NCBI GenBank assembly: GCA_018894105.1
Contig: CM032128.1
Location: 31,457,299-31,521,298, forward strand
Direction of reading: 5' to 3'
DNA from: Jacaranda mimosifolia
Lineage: Eukaryota; Streptophyta; Magnoliopsida; Lamiales; Bignoniaceae
Length of the DNA: 64,000 nt
Below are positions 37,082-49,939 of this stretch, piece by piece. A program made the position numbers and the translations under genes. Numbering within the stretch: the stretch's first letter is position 1; each line of letters begins with the position of its first letter. The notes beneath the pieces were generated by a model, which was not told the origin of the DNA, searched no databases, and worked only from the letters and a program-made list of their open reading frames with translations.

Positions 37082-38231
37082 GAAAGGATGTCACATTAAT
37101 AATTTTTTTGTTGGGTTACTAGTGTGAAATTGATATTTTAAAATTATTTGTATATGTGTATATATAGCTTGGGTAGGGGGGACAAAAAATGAGAAGGTTA
37201 GATATTAGGGAATGGGTAGAAAATAAATTGGGAGGGTATTTTAGGTCTTTTTGGATGTATTTTTGATAGTGAGATTAGAGAATGTGATGGGTTGTTTGTT
37301 TGTATTTTGGGAGTTGGAAAATATTTTGATAATTTACAAACAAACAAACTTAAATTTTTTAAAAATTGGGCTAATTGTTTGAAATTATTTTCAAATAGGA
37401 TTTTGGAACAAACATGAATATACTAATAAACTCATTTTGAAAATGCGGGCCATATTATCCGTTAATTCAATTTATTTTTTGAAAATGCATTCTTGCAACG
37501 AAGCATAGTTCATTTATTTATTTATTTTTAATTCTCGAACGCTACAATAATTGAATTCATTGATATATTTAGGAAAGTAGATACTATGACTAGTGTAGTC
37601 ATACTTAACTTGATTAAATTATTTTATTTAGGGGAACATATTTATAATTTTGCAAGCGTAGACCATAGAGTGATTTTTTTTATTATTATCATTAATAATT
37701 TAATTATCCTTAAATAAGATGAAAGTATCTGATTAAAACCAAGAAATATTGCTTAAGTGAAAAAATAAGCCTTATTAAACCTAAGAAACGTTAGGCATTC
37801 ATGAATCATGCATCACTTAATACAAAAAGGTAACTAATATTAAAATCAAGAAACATAGTAACAAATTATTTTCTTTTTTATCTTATTTTCAGAAAAAGAA
37901 AAAAAATTGCACTAGGAGAAATTAGGCAGTAAAAAACAACACAAACAGACAAAGATGATCTATTATGTCCTAAGATCAAGAATTCGAGTTCTTTAAACCT
38001 AGGTCACTTGTGTTTTGGGCATTTTCTAGAAAAAAATTTGGGAGAATGAGTTTTTGGGAGAAAACTTGAAAAAAATATCAGTTATTTGTTTATATTTTGG
38101 AAAAATAGGAAAAATGGATTGAATGAGTTGTTTGTTTGTTAATGTTTTGGTGGGGGGATAAATTTTACTGTAAATGTCAAATCATTTACTTTTTTGTTGA
38201 ATTTGTAGGAAGAAATTGTTTTTTAATGTAA

Positions 38232-38305
38232 TGTGTATATATATATACTTTGATGGTGTGTATATATATATACTTTGATGGTATGCATATATATATACTT
38301 GAGTG
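38232..38305. repeat. Minisatellite, three units of about 25 bases
   Basis: Three units, each an alternating TA tract followed by ACTTTGATGGTGTG or a variant; the third unit ends ACTTGAGTG. Confidence 0.85.
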
Positions 38306-38900
38306 TTAGGTAGAGTAGGGTAGTGTATATAATTTTTTTTTAGATTGAATTTTGAGGATTTTTTGGGTATAAATTTTTTGTATTTTAAAAAAATGATTGA
38401 AAAATGTGAATATTTTGTCAAAATACTAGTGAACAAGCTCTAGTCAATTTACAAATTTTCAGATAGTTTTATTTTTCTTTTCTTTGGTCTATCAGTATAA
38501 AGAGATAGAGAGAAAAATGTGAGGGCGAGAATAAAACAAAGAAACTGAAAAAATCAAAATGGTGTCAGTTTCAGACCAGAAGCAAAAAGCAAACTTCGAT
38601 AGTTCCCGGGGTTCACAGGTGTTGGTACAATAACAGCAAGCAAAGCAGTTGTACGTCAGTGGGTCCCAGTTAGGAGAAATCTATAATGCTGTTGAGGCGC
38701 ACAAAGCCGACAAGGGGGCCCCCCCAACCCCCCCCATCAACACCAACCTTTCCCACTTTTCCTTCCACTCCCTTTCTCTTTACCCAAACCGAAAAGAAAG
38801 CATAATACCAAACGCCCTCAATTACTCTCTTCCTCTTCTTCCTGAATTTCCCTTTTCTAGCAGAATTTACCTCATTTTTTCTGATAAAGATTGAATCTTG

Positions 38901-41021
38901 ATGCAAAATACGCCTCTAAACGACGGCGGAGGAAGCGGCGGCGGTGTGATTTCAGTTGGGTCAATGTCAACTTTGTCAAGAGAGGAGATGGACGTGGTGA
39001 TGTCATCTGAGGAGTCTTCTTCATACCCGGATGAGTCTGAGTTGGAATTGGGCCTTGGACTGAGTCTTGGTGGTGGTGGAAAGGCTAAGACTAAGCCGCC
39101 GGCAGCGGCGGCCGGCGGTGGTTCTTGGGATCAGTATGCAAGAATCTTGACCGCTAAAGATTTTCCTCCCAAGGTTTCTACTAAAGCTGCTTCTTCTTCC
39201 TCATCGTCCTCTTCTTCTGTTACTAGAGCTAATACTAATGGCTCTTGTGGCACAAAAAGAACTGCTGAGCTACCCTGTTCACCTCCTGGCCGTTCTGCAG
39301 TCAGGTATTCTCACTTTTTAATATCACCCTTTTTCTTGTAATAAATTGGGAATTTTCTTACCACATTAACTCAAATTGTTTGTAGTTGTGTCTGAACTCT
39401 TGTTCTTGTTAGTTTCTAGCTCTGCAAGATTGGATCTTTGTTGTTCATATGTATTTTTTTTTTTTTTTTTTTTATCTTTATTGCTTCATATCTCCTCTTT
39501 TCTTTCCTTTTTTCCCCCTGTTTTTTAGATTGTGAATTTGTATGAACTTTGAAGAGTTGGAGTATAGAACTTTCTGTTTTTCCTTTGGGGTCTTTATTCC
39601 TTTCCTAATTTGGTTGCCTTCAAAGTATTTAATATGAATCTGCTGCAGTTGGTCTTACATTATTGGTTTTGTAGTTGATTCTTGGGGAATCTGGTACCTG
39701 AGATAAATGCTACTTTCTTCCATCTTTTGTTTTCCTTTTCCATCTTTAGAGCATTTTTATGATCATATCCTTGTAAAGTGAACAATCACATTAAGAAGAT
39801 CAGCACAGAACTCTCACTTTTTTTCCCTTTTCAATATTAATTAGTAAACATATGGTGTGGGTATTTCTATGAGTCTTTCATTTGAAGCCATCAATTTCAA
39901 CGAGTTTAAAACAAGTGGGGTTAATTTTTAATCACATATGCTAAGAATTAAGGCGATTGAATATCTGAGCTAGCTATTTGGTTAAAGTAAAAAATACTCT
40001 TTCGTTTTCTTTATCCTTGTTGAAGTTTAATGGCTCACATGTCGTCTCATCCGCGATTTAAGAGTTCTCTTATGCAATTTATCGAAGCAGCCAGGTGGTT
40101 GGATGGCCTCCAATCAGAACTTACAGAATGAACAGCATAGCGAACCATGCAAAATCACCAGTCACCGAGGACTTCTTCTCGGCTGCTGATAAATGTAAAA
40201 GCAAGAATATCATCACAGATAAGGCCAATCATGGCGACAAAATGAATAACAATAGTGCAAAGGAAAAGGGACTTCTCAAAACCTCTTTGTTTGTCAAAGT
40301 GAACATGGACGGGGCCCCGATTGGAAGGAAAGTAGATCTGAATGCTCATAGTGGTTACGAGACTTTGGCTCGAGCGCTGGATGACATGTTTGGACCTAGT
40401 CCAGCAGTTGGGGCAAGACGTAATTTTCTGAATTGACTAAGGTTAATTAGTTCTTACAGTAGCTTATTTGGTTGCTAACTGATGATGTTGTTGCTACTCT
40501 TAGGGTCCAATTTGGAGGAGCAAGTTGGAGTGGCTGGTGCAAGACAACCTCTGAGATTGTTGGGCGGATCGTCTGACTTTGTGCTCACCTATGAAGACAA
40601 AGAAGGAGACTGGATGCTTGTTGGAGATGTTCCTTGGGAGTATGTTATTTCATATTGCTTTCTCTTACACTCAACATCATCAAATTAAAAGAAGAAATGT
40701 TAATTTTGCATTGTTGTTTAGGTTGCAATAACGCCTAAGAGCCGAACTAGATTAGCTGCTGCTGTGTAATGAATTTGATTAAGTTTATGTTGTCAGTCTC
40801 ATGGATTTCGTTTTTCCTATCAGGATGTTTTTGAACTCTGTGAGGAGACTTCGGATCATGAGAACAGCTGAGGCTAATGGACTTGGTACATACAAGTTAT
40901 ATTATAGAGCCTCAGATAAACACTTGATAAATTGTTTTACTTAAATGCCGTTCTATTCCTTTTTCTTGCAGCTCCGGGATCTCATGAAAGGAACAGGAGA
41001 CAGTCGACGACACCAATATGA
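38901..41021 (+). CDS. Aux/IAA auxin-response repressor, IAA11/IAA12/IAA13 clade
   Basis: Nuclear repressor that binds ARF transcription factors and is destroyed through TIR1/AFB when auxin is present. Five exons (38901-39304, 40091-40419, 40504-40639, 40824-40885 and 40972-41021) give 326 residues. All four hallmark regions are present: the EAR repression motif LELGLGLSL (residues 48-56); the degron GWPPI (139-143) in [14 protein letters not shown]; and the PB1 domain (domains III/IV), with [38 protein letters not shown] and [12 protein letters not shown]. The RTYRMNS after the degron and the LAPG near the C-terminus place it with IAA11/12/13, the clade containing BODENLOS. The degron is intact, so auxin-dependent turnover is expected. 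The first intron splits the protein just before the degron, as is common in this family. Confidence 0.95.
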
Positions 41022-42586
41022 ACAATATTCCCACCAAGAAGAGCTCATTTCTAGAAGCACAAAGCATAAAAAATGGAGATGCTACATATTTCCGACGAAC
41101 TATATTCAGACAACCACCGCCGCTCTTGCTCCCTTTTCTTGCATGGTTTTTTTCACTCTTTTACATCTTTTATCACTAATGCCATTTCAACACATCACAT
41201 ACCCTCTCTCGGGGAGTGCACTTGTGTCTGCACGATGCAAATGCCCTTGCATATTCTCTTTTTGTTTTTCCTTTTTTGTCTGTGTTATAGGTAAAAGCAT
41301 ACTGAGAGTTGCCATTTGCTACACTTGTAAGTATGGGAATGGCGAGATGTCCATTTTTGGTTTTATTGCACCCATGAACTGCTAAATTTCATCCGGTTTA
41401 ATGAAAGAAAGTATTTCGTCGTTTTTGTATGAGGCCGTTTCTGTCCATTGGGCATAGAATCTTATATTGTCTTATAGTTCATCTTGAGGGGTGTATGTGT
41501 GTGCGTGTTTGTGATGCTGAACATGCCGAACTTCGTTTGAATCATCTTTTGTGAGGACTAGTTCCTTGGCTTGGACAAGATCATTTAGTACAAGTTGCGG
41601 ATTGTACTTAGTTGACCAATCTTTTCATTATTCCATTGGTAATAAAATTGTTGGTTTAGTTGTTCAGACATGCCACATATGTAAGATTTTGTTGGAAACT
41701 ACCTCCAGATTTTGCGGGATTGTGAATTCCTGTGTTTAATCCAAGTTTTTAGCATTTTTGACTGATTAAAATATCAGGTTCATCATATTTAATTATAAAT
41801 ATTTGTAGTCTGAATTAAACAGATCATATGTGGAATCAAACAATTCAGTTTATTAAAGATTTAAATTCAAATTTTAATAATACTTTCTGACCTCAACCTT
41901 AGAAATATTAGCCAAAAATAAAGAGGGTTTATTTAAAAAATAATAATAAAGGATAAATTGTCAAATGTAATAATAGTGGCTTATGTATGGACAGATATAT
42001 AGTGTGAAGCAATGGCTAATTAATTAGATACTTAGCTTTTAGATTAAATAGAATAAAAAGTAGTCAAACATTCATATTAGATGTAGATTATTTTGTGAAG
42101 GTTATATATTACATGTAACTAAACAAATTTGGTCTGGCATTTTTGTCAGATTTCGTATATTAGTAGTATATTTATTGAATTTGAATATTGGATTATCAAA
42201 CATAGATCCTATAGGGTATTAGTAATTGAATTCAAATTTACATAGTACTAATTAAATTCAAATTCAATTCATTGATAGCTCCAACGAAGATAATATTGAA
42301 CAAGAATTTGAAGGGCTCAAGAGCTGGAATAGTATCCATATACTGATGTCAAAAACTAATTGCAGTTTCCTATGTTTTTGGGTGCAGTAAAATTATGCAC
42401 TCCTGTTCATGTTTTCTGACTATGTAACAAGAAGAGAACTACAACATCATTTGCAAGAACATCCTTTTACCCCTCTAATTCTAGACACAAACGTCAAAAC
42501 TTACAAAAAGAATATAAATCTAGGTACAAATTTGAAAACCAAAATAAAATAATCTTGGCCTGGTAGAAGCATGCAGTTTATATATT
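41022..42586. other. Convergent 3' flanks between Aux/IAA and MIK1
   Basis: Probably the Aux/IAA 3' UTR (to around 41430, where the sequence TTTAATGAAAG resembles a plant poly(A) region), followed by AT-rich spacer and the MIK1 3' flank. No further gene or clear transposon was seen. Confidence 0.55.
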
Positions 42587-45500
42587 TCACAAAAGACCAT
42601 TCACAGGTGAAGTGCAAAATACTGGTTTGTCATTGTTAGTTGTACCATTACCTCCATTGTCACTGCTGCTTTTTCTCCGCGGCTTTGCTTCTCCAAGCAT
42701 TGATAAAACATCTCTCATGGAGGGCCTGTCCTTTGGGAGCATGGCAGTGCAAAGAACAGCAATTCTTAGAACCAAAAGCATCTCTTCTCGAACATGTTTT
42801 GTGTTTCCTAGGTTGGGGTCTAGAGCTTCTTCCAAAGGTTTATTGTCCCTCATCTTTCTACGTATCCATTCGACGACATCGACAGATTCTCCAAATTCAG
42901 GGTCCAATGGCCTCTTCCCAGTGATGAGTTCCATCAGAACTACTCCATAGCTGTAAATATCACTCTTCTCATCCACTTTAAGAGTGTAGCCATACTCTGT
43001 CAAGAAGTTACCAAAGAGAGTGATTAGTTTTTGGTCATAGTTTGTAAATTCACTAGATGTTTTGTAAGTATCGTGATCTTCTATGATTTTGTTGTTGCCA
43101 AGAAAACTACTACTAATCTAATTTTTCCATTTTATGTGGCTAAGTTGTTGAGATGTTGCTTGAGTCTATGTTGATGCAACCTTTATTTATGGATGCTATT
43201 TAGAGAGATGCATCCGAGTCGAATCGAGCTTGGGAAGAAATATCGAACTTGAGCTTGAAATATGAATACCAGGCTCAAGCTTGACTTGTAAGCTGGCTCG
43301 CGATGTTGAGTTTAAATCCAACCGGTTCAAGATCAACTTGAAGTATTAACTCGAGCTTGAACCATGAGGCTTGGGAGATGAGTCGACTTGTGTGCACTTC
43401 TAATTCAATTAGTACAGAAATCTAATCAAAATATTTAGTTTTTCATGGAACTTACCAGGGGCTATGTATCCATAAGATCCTGCAACCATTGAAACTGTCT
43501 CATTCTTCTTAAGCATCATCTTTGCCAACCCAAAATCAGCAATTCTTGCCTCAAGATTGGCATCCAGCAATATGTTATTCGACTTCACGTCTCGATGGAT
43601 CACAGGAGGATGGCAATCATGATGGAGATAAGCCAGCCCTTGTGCAACCCCAACTGCTATATTATACCTTGAGACCCAGTCCACCAGCAAATTTCCTGCT
43701 TTTTTGCCATGTAAAGCCTCTCCAAGACTGCCATTCTGCATAAACTCATAGATGATCATTGCATCAGAGTCATTGTGCAGAAATCCCAGCAGCCTCACAA
43801 TGTTCCTGTGCCTCAATCTCCCCAACAAATTCACCTCTCCCACAAGATCACCACTGCCCCCCACCTCAAGATCACTTGTTGATCTCCACAGTTTCTTGAC
43901 TGCAACAGTTGTGTGCAGTCTTTGTATGTCAGCCTTGTAAACTGTGCCGGTAGCCCCCATCCCGATCACGTTGGCTTCCTTGATGCAACCTAGGATGTCA
44001 TTACTATTGAAACCAAGCCTCTGAAATGCCATTAGCCTCCAAGGCCACTCCCCATTGCCTGTTTCAAATCTTTCCTCAAAGCAACTCCCGTCCTGCCATC
44101 TTTGGTACAGAGATGTAGCTCCAAAACCTGCTAGAACAAGAGCTACTAGAGTAGAAATCCCAATTATCCATCCTCCAAAGATGCCTTCTGCGTGAAGGCC
44201 GCGTTGTTTTGATGTGTGTTCTGCATTATGAGAGCAAGGAGGAAGCATCCCACCACATAGACCCATATTGCCAACAAGATCATTAGGATTAATAGTCCTC
44301 AGCATGCCATTTGAAGGGACAGAACCCTCTAGCCTATTGTAAGAAAGATTGAGCATTTCTAAGGCTGGAGAGTTCCCAAAATTTTCAGGAATGGTGCCAG
44401 TCAGAGAGTTGTTTGATAGATCCAAGACAGCCAATGTGGGCATCATAGCAATTGGTTTTGGGATTGGCCCATTTAACTGGTTGTTTCTAAGATTCAAAGT
44501 CACAAGTTTCCCACAAGAAGCAATACTTGCTGGAATATTTCCATTGAAATGGTTTGAGGAAAGATCCAGCACAGAAAGTGAAGGGCAGTCCTGAAACTGA
44601 TCTGGGATTTCTCCCAGCAAGTTATTGCCTGAGGCGATGAAGTTTTGCAGACTTGGGATGGAGAGAATGGAGGAAGGAAGAGAAGACTGAAGGTGGTTTC
44701 TTGATAAATCAATGGAAGAAAGAGAAGTAGAAGAAGAAAGATCATTTGGGATTTGACCAGTGAGGCTATTATTTGCTAATTCCAGCCTTTGGAGTTTCCC
44801 AAGTTTGCCAAAACCAACAGGGATTGTGCCAGAAAGGAGGTTATTTTGCACCCTAATGCGAACTAGTGATGTGCACGTTGATAAACTGGCTGGAATTGGA
44901 CCAGAAAAGGCATTGTTGAACAGGATGAGCTTAGTAAGGTTACCTTTATCGCACAAAGTTGTAGGAATTGGACCGGAGAATGAATTGGATGAGATATCCA
45001 GCCACTGGAGAGGCGAAACCCCGCCAAGATCACTAGGCAATGGGCCCGATAATGTGTTGTTCCAAAGCTCAAGAACCTCAAGTTGAGCCAATCCAGCAAT
45101 GGCAGAAGGAACTGAACCAGATAGCTGATTGCACATCAGATTCAACAGCTGCAAATTCTTGAGATCACCAATCCGGGCCGGAATTTCTCCAGACAACATG
45201 TTATCAGACACATCAAGAAGTTGCAATGAACTCATGTTACCAATCTCTGCTGGAATCTTTCCCTCAAGATTGTTTTTGTACAAGAAAACTGTCTCTAGCT
45301 GACTCAGTTTCCCCAGTTCAGCCGGAATGGAACCTCCAAGATTGCCTATAGCAAGATCAAGATACTTGAGATTGGTAAGATTTCCAAACTCCTTAGGAAT
45401 CCCACCTTCAAATTCATTATATCCAAGAACAATAGTCTCTAACCAGGACAATTCTCCTAGCTCTGCTGGTATTTGGCCCGTCAGATTATTCCCAGACAGG

Positions 45501-46114
45501 CCAAGATACCTTAATCTCCCCAAATTCTTGTAAATTCTTGGAATGGGACCTTCAAAGAAGTTTCCCCTGAGATCCAGGCTCTCCAGCAGCGTTGCATTTC
45601 CAAGATCCTCCGGGAGATAACCTGAAAGGCTATTCCCAGAAGCATTTACAGCTACCAATCCTGCTGCCATTCCAAGACCAACAGGAAATCCACCAATAAA
45701 GAGATTTTGGCTCAGATCAATGCTCTTAAGTGCAGTCAGATTAGACAAAGATTTAGGCAATGGTGAAGAGAACCCATTGCAGCATAAGTTGAGAGAATTC
45801 AAACTTTTCAATCCCTGGATTTCATCAGCCACTCTGCCAGTTAGATTCATGTAGGAAAGATCAAGCCTTTCAACAGCACCATTTGAGCTGCATTTTACTC
45901 CAGTCCAGCTGCAGTAAACTGAACTGTTCGCCACTTTTTCATCAGGCAATTTCCAGTCTTTGAGATGATTCAATGGATCAACTACACTTGCTTTTATTGA
46001 CAACAGGATCGATGCTTCATTCTTCAATCCAATGCCCTCGACAACCTTAGAGTTACAGAAAAAAGTACAACAGGAGAAGAAGAAAAGAAGGAAGAATTTA
46101 CTTTTCAACTTCAT
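42587..46114 (-). CDS. MIK1: LRR receptor-like kinase, MIK1 type
   Basis: Plasma-membrane receptor kinase of LRR class XI, closest to MDIS1-INTERACTING RECEPTOR LIKE KINASE 1, which in Arabidopsis acts with MDIS1 in pollen-tube perception of LURE1 and has other peptide-signalling roles. Two exons (46114-43456 and 42996-42587) give 1022 residues. Signal peptide about 1-27; N-terminal LRR cap with paired Cys; about 20 LRRs of the plant xLxLxxNxLxGxIP type; transmembrane helix about 646-666; kinase with glycine loop IGMGATG (717-723), Lys740, HRD with Asp842, DFG with Asp860; C-terminus ends in TSPVNGLL as in Arabidopsis MIK1. All catalytic residues are present. I chose the ATG at 46114 because it begins the signal peptide; an open frame extends to 46303 but looks like leader sequence. 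The intron carries a hAT-like MITE. Confidence 0.95.
43201..43402. mobile_element. hAT-like MITE in the MIK1 intron (copy 2, short)
   Basis: The left end is TAGAGAGATGCATCCGAGTC; the right end, reverse-complemented, is TAGAAGTGCACACAAGTCG. Flanks ATGCTATT (43193-43200) and ATTCAATT (43403-43410) match at 6 of 8 positions. It has the GAGCTTGA-rich ends of the family but lacks the AT-rich core of the other copies. Confidence 0.55.
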
Positions 46115-48071
46115 AATGGTTTTCCTTTTTTTCTTTTCCGGCTTGTTATTCTTTCTTACTTTTCCACCATTTTTTTTGCAGCAAGATCGGTGATGGGGCC
46201 TGTGGGGTAGTAGCAGTGAAGAGCAGAAAGCCTGCAGAGTTATATGAAAAACTGAGGGAGAGAAGATCAAATGATGACTAGGTATTTGAGTTATATAATA
46301 CAAACAATCACATGGGGATTAGTTTCTTTTGTAATTTATTCGAATAACTCGTGAGATCTTGGGTTCTGCAACAGCTGTTAATACGCATCATACGACTGGA
46401 AATTTTCAGCCTTTATTGAAATCTAATCCGGACAGAAAACATGGAGAGAATGTGTTGCCATTGCTGTTAAATTTAGTTAGTTAATTTTCCCTTCTGTTAT
46501 CCAGCAGTCAAATTTTGCTGATAAATTTCATGCTGCTAAGGTTGTTCGTTTATCTTACCTCATAATGCAACTAAGTAAGTTGTTGTAATGAAGCATTTTC
46601 AATGCGTTAACTTTCCAGGAATTATGCAGTTTTAACTGCTAAATTGCAAAATGATCTGCTCATAAATTTGGGTATTCCTTTCTTTCTTGTTACCATGAAA
46701 AAGTCCAAACAGTTGGTTGGTTGGTTGGTTGAGGTAATAGTTTAGATCATGACCATCAACATCAAAAGTCACTTTGATCTTCTTTTTTTTCAAATTAGAA
46801 AGCATGTGAATGTAAAGTTTTTATTGATATGGTATTACCAAATAGCCCTTATGATTGTGAGAAATGCAAGCTTAATATGCTGGGATCTGTGTCGGATTAT
46901 ATAGGTAAGGTTGACTCGGTGAAAGGTCCCAAACGAAATACATAGTTGAAAATAATAATTAAATTAAGAAGTATAGTTTGATGTGAATTAATTCTCAACA
47001 GACAAATAAGTCCAAACCCATCGTTGTAAATACTCCGCGTCATAACAGTTACAATTATAAAATTAGTATTTACTGTCCTTCCTTTCTAGTATTTATTACT
47101 TAGTTTCAACTCTTTTTTTCTTCTCAATTTATACCTCCAATAATTTAAGCATAGAAAATTTTTTATTGGGATCCAATGATTCTAACCAGATTTGATGAAA
47201 ATTAAGAAGAATTTTAATTTTATACCCCTTCAATTTGAGTGTTGAAGAATTTTCATTGGAACATAATGACCTAACCCATGTTTGGTTTCATATACTTGAT
47301 GGGATCTTGGTCATTAACCAAATTCAATCACAATTAAAAGTAAATTTCTCGTACCTACATCACTTATGTTTCATGTAGTTTTCTCTTGTAAGAAAATGAA
47401 CTGAAAAGGCAATAATTATCTTAATATATTACTATAAAGTTGATTTATACACTGTTTTGCTAAGTTGAAAAGATGTTTTATACACTGTTGAGGGGTGTGG
47501 AAGGTTAGTAGTGTGTATTAATTTAATGCTCAATGATTTGGATGAGTTGATCTCAAGGTCAGGTATCTTCTGATCAAAGGCAGCTTCCAAGAATGACAAA
47601 GACCATATGGGGGCTACTCAACTGTTGGGTCCCACATTGAGAAAGAATGTAATGCAGACAAGAAAAACCCCATCCCATCCCACGCATTTTTTTTCATTTT
47701 TTCAAAAAAAGGGTAAAGGGAAAAGGTTAATAAAGATGTTACTATTAATCAAGTAGAAGGTGATGAAAATTGAGTGCAAACGAGAAGGAATCTTTCCATG
47801 TTAAGAAGGTCTCTGCCCACAGGAAATATGCCACTATTCTCCATGGCAGTTGACTTTTTTGGCCTTGTTTCTAATTTCTTTTTTAATATTTTATTTTTTT
47901 TATTCACATTAAGAATTTATTAGGATTCAAACGGTAAGTAAGGGCAATGCCATTGAATAAATTATTATATTTTTGTCGCTGTGCTAAAATTATAATTGAT
48001 AGTAATGATACAAATTTAAAAATTTAAAATATATAATAGTTGAAATGTCACGGGCTGATCGTGGTTCTATC

Positions 48072-48325
48072 TAGGTTCGGGCTCGGCTCGTTTACTGATT
48101 CATGAGCTCGAGCTCGGGCTCAGGCTCGGCCGAGCCTAGATAATCGAGCTCGAGCTCGGCTCGGCAAAATAGGCTCGGGCTCGGCTCGGCTCGGCTGGGC
48201 TCGTTAAGGCTTAATTAGTATTAATTTGGATGAGATTGCTCTAACTCGATAAGCTCGATTCGTATAAGCTCAGATGAGCTCGAGCCCGTTTAGGCTTGAA
48301 ACAAAATTTAAAATAATAAACTCCA

Positions 48326-48364
<39 letters not shown>

Positions 48365-48537
48365 ATAAAAAGCTCGTTTAGGCTCGCGAGCCTGTCGAGC
48401 CGAATACTATTGAGCTTAGCTCGGCTTGTTTGATTGGCGAGCTCGGGCTCGGCTCGTTTAAGTTTGAGCCGAATTCGAGCTTTCATCGAACCGAGTCCGA
48501 ACCGTTCGCGAATAGTCTCATCTCATTTACACCCCTA
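48072..48537. mobile_element. hAT-like MITE with GAGCTCG-rich ends (copy 3)
   Basis: Flanked by a perfect 8-base duplication, GTTCTATC, at 48064-48071 and 48538-48545. The right end, reverse-complemented, is TAGGGGTGTAAATGAG; the left end keeps only TAGG of this before GCTCGG-rich sequence. An internal ATT microsatellite lies at about 48327-48360. The exact duplication makes this the best-delimited copy. Confidence 0.78.
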
Positions 48538-49098
48538 GTTCTATCATAAAAAGACAATCATTACCTTAAACTAATAATAATAATAATAATAATTTTTTCT
48601 TGACAATTGATCTCATACACATCGACTCATACAATTAATTCTAACATCAATTACATAATTAAATATTTGTCATCGTTGCAAAAAATTATAACTAATTATA
48701 GAAAAATACAATTTAAATATTTAAATCCATAAAAAATGTAATAAAATTAAATAAGAGGATGAGTGAAGTCCAAAGTAAAACATGCTTGGGAAATAATGGA
48801 AGCAAGTAATCATGGTCATGATCTGATGCCATTACTGTCCTGATCAGTGACATCCTAATTAAGTTAATTTCTATAATAACAGAATAAACTTCCAAATTTC
48901 ACATGCAGACATTTTTTTTAATTTTTTTTTTAATTGGGTAAATCCCTTCACATGCAAACATGTGAGGGAGAGATTAAATAAAAACCAGAGTGAAGTCTCA
49001 CTATTTATGTGCTATTAAAGTGGATGGATGCCATGTGAACCCATATATATATATATATATATATATAAATCCATTTTTTCCCCAACATTAGAGAGACC

Positions 49099-49118
49099 GG
49101 GGGGGGGGGGGGGGGGGG
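49099..49118. repeat. 20-base poly-G run
   Basis: An uninterrupted run of G, followed directly by a run of C (49119-49123). Its length may be affected by sequencing or assembly error. Confidence 0.8.
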
Positions 49119-49552
49119 CCCCCACCACAATTAGTACTTTTTATGTATCCATTTTTTTATTTTTTAGTAAATATTTGTAAATTATATTTATTGTTGTCAC
49201 TAATTTTTTTTAAAACCTCAAACTAAAACTTAATTTAGTATTTTTTTTTTCATATAAACCCTAGCTTGAGTTATTTTTTACTAAATATTCTCATTCTACT
49301 TTATTATTATTTTTCTAATCATTTTTCAAACATTTTCTAGTCACTTTTTCTATATTTTTAAAATTTAATTATTTTTATAAATTAAAATGCAACACCATAC
49401 AAATAGTCCTTCAAATGTTGTATATGTATGTACATAATTTATAAATATACGTATTATATTTTCGTATTTATTATCTCTAATTGATATGTCGATCTTTTTT
49501 TTCAAAAAAGACAGTGCAAGTTTTCTTATGTCGAAACTTAAATATTGAGTTA

Positions 49553-49939
49553 GAGGGTATTTGGGTGAGCTTATAAGTTTATCAAAATATCTAATAAAAT
49601 GTTTAAGAGCATATAAGTTGATAAAAAGTATTTGATAATTTTTTTTAAAAAAGAGCTTATAAGATCCCAAAATAAGATGTTAGGAGCTTATAAGCTCTTT
49701 TAAAAAAAGTAAGAAGACCCTAACTTATTTTTAAAATCTTAACAGGCTCCTTCATTTTTAACCATTTTAATTACAAAATTGTCATTATTAACATCTTATA
49801 AGTTCCAACATCTTATTTTATCCAAATACTTCAACAACTTATTTTAAAAATAAGATCTAATATCTTATTAGCTCCAAAAATATCTTATAAAATGTAGGAG
49901 CTTATAAAATGTTTAAAATAAGTTTAGCCAAACACCCTC
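49553..49939. mobile_element. Tourist-like MITE, 387 bp
   Basis: The left terminus is GAGGGTATTTGGGTGAGCTT; the right terminus, reverse-complemented, is GAGGGTGTTTGGCTAAACTT. TTA is present at 49550-49552 and 49940-49942. Internal sequence is rich in GCTTATAAG-type palindromes. Non-coding. Confidence 0.78.

Larger units (their letters stand above)
35406..38900. other. Repeat-rich intergenic region and Aux/IAA promoter
   Basis: No gene is supported. It contains a hAT-like MITE (36610-37081), several related GT-rich stretches with TTGTTTGTTTGTATTTTGGG (near 36527, 37287 and 38121), a 25-base minisatellite (38232-38305) and, from about 38450, the likely promoter and leader of the Aux/IAA gene, with a possible TATA element (TATAAAG) near 38495. 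Confidence 0.55.

Noticed and set aside
38649..38894. Open frame just upstream of the Aux/IAA start
   Set aside because: It starts at a non-ATG codon, is simple Pro/Ser-rich leader translation and shows no family resemblance.
42612..45533. Several plus-strand open frames opposite MIK1
   Set aside because: They are antisense shadows of a long, well-conserved LRR-kinase coding sequence.
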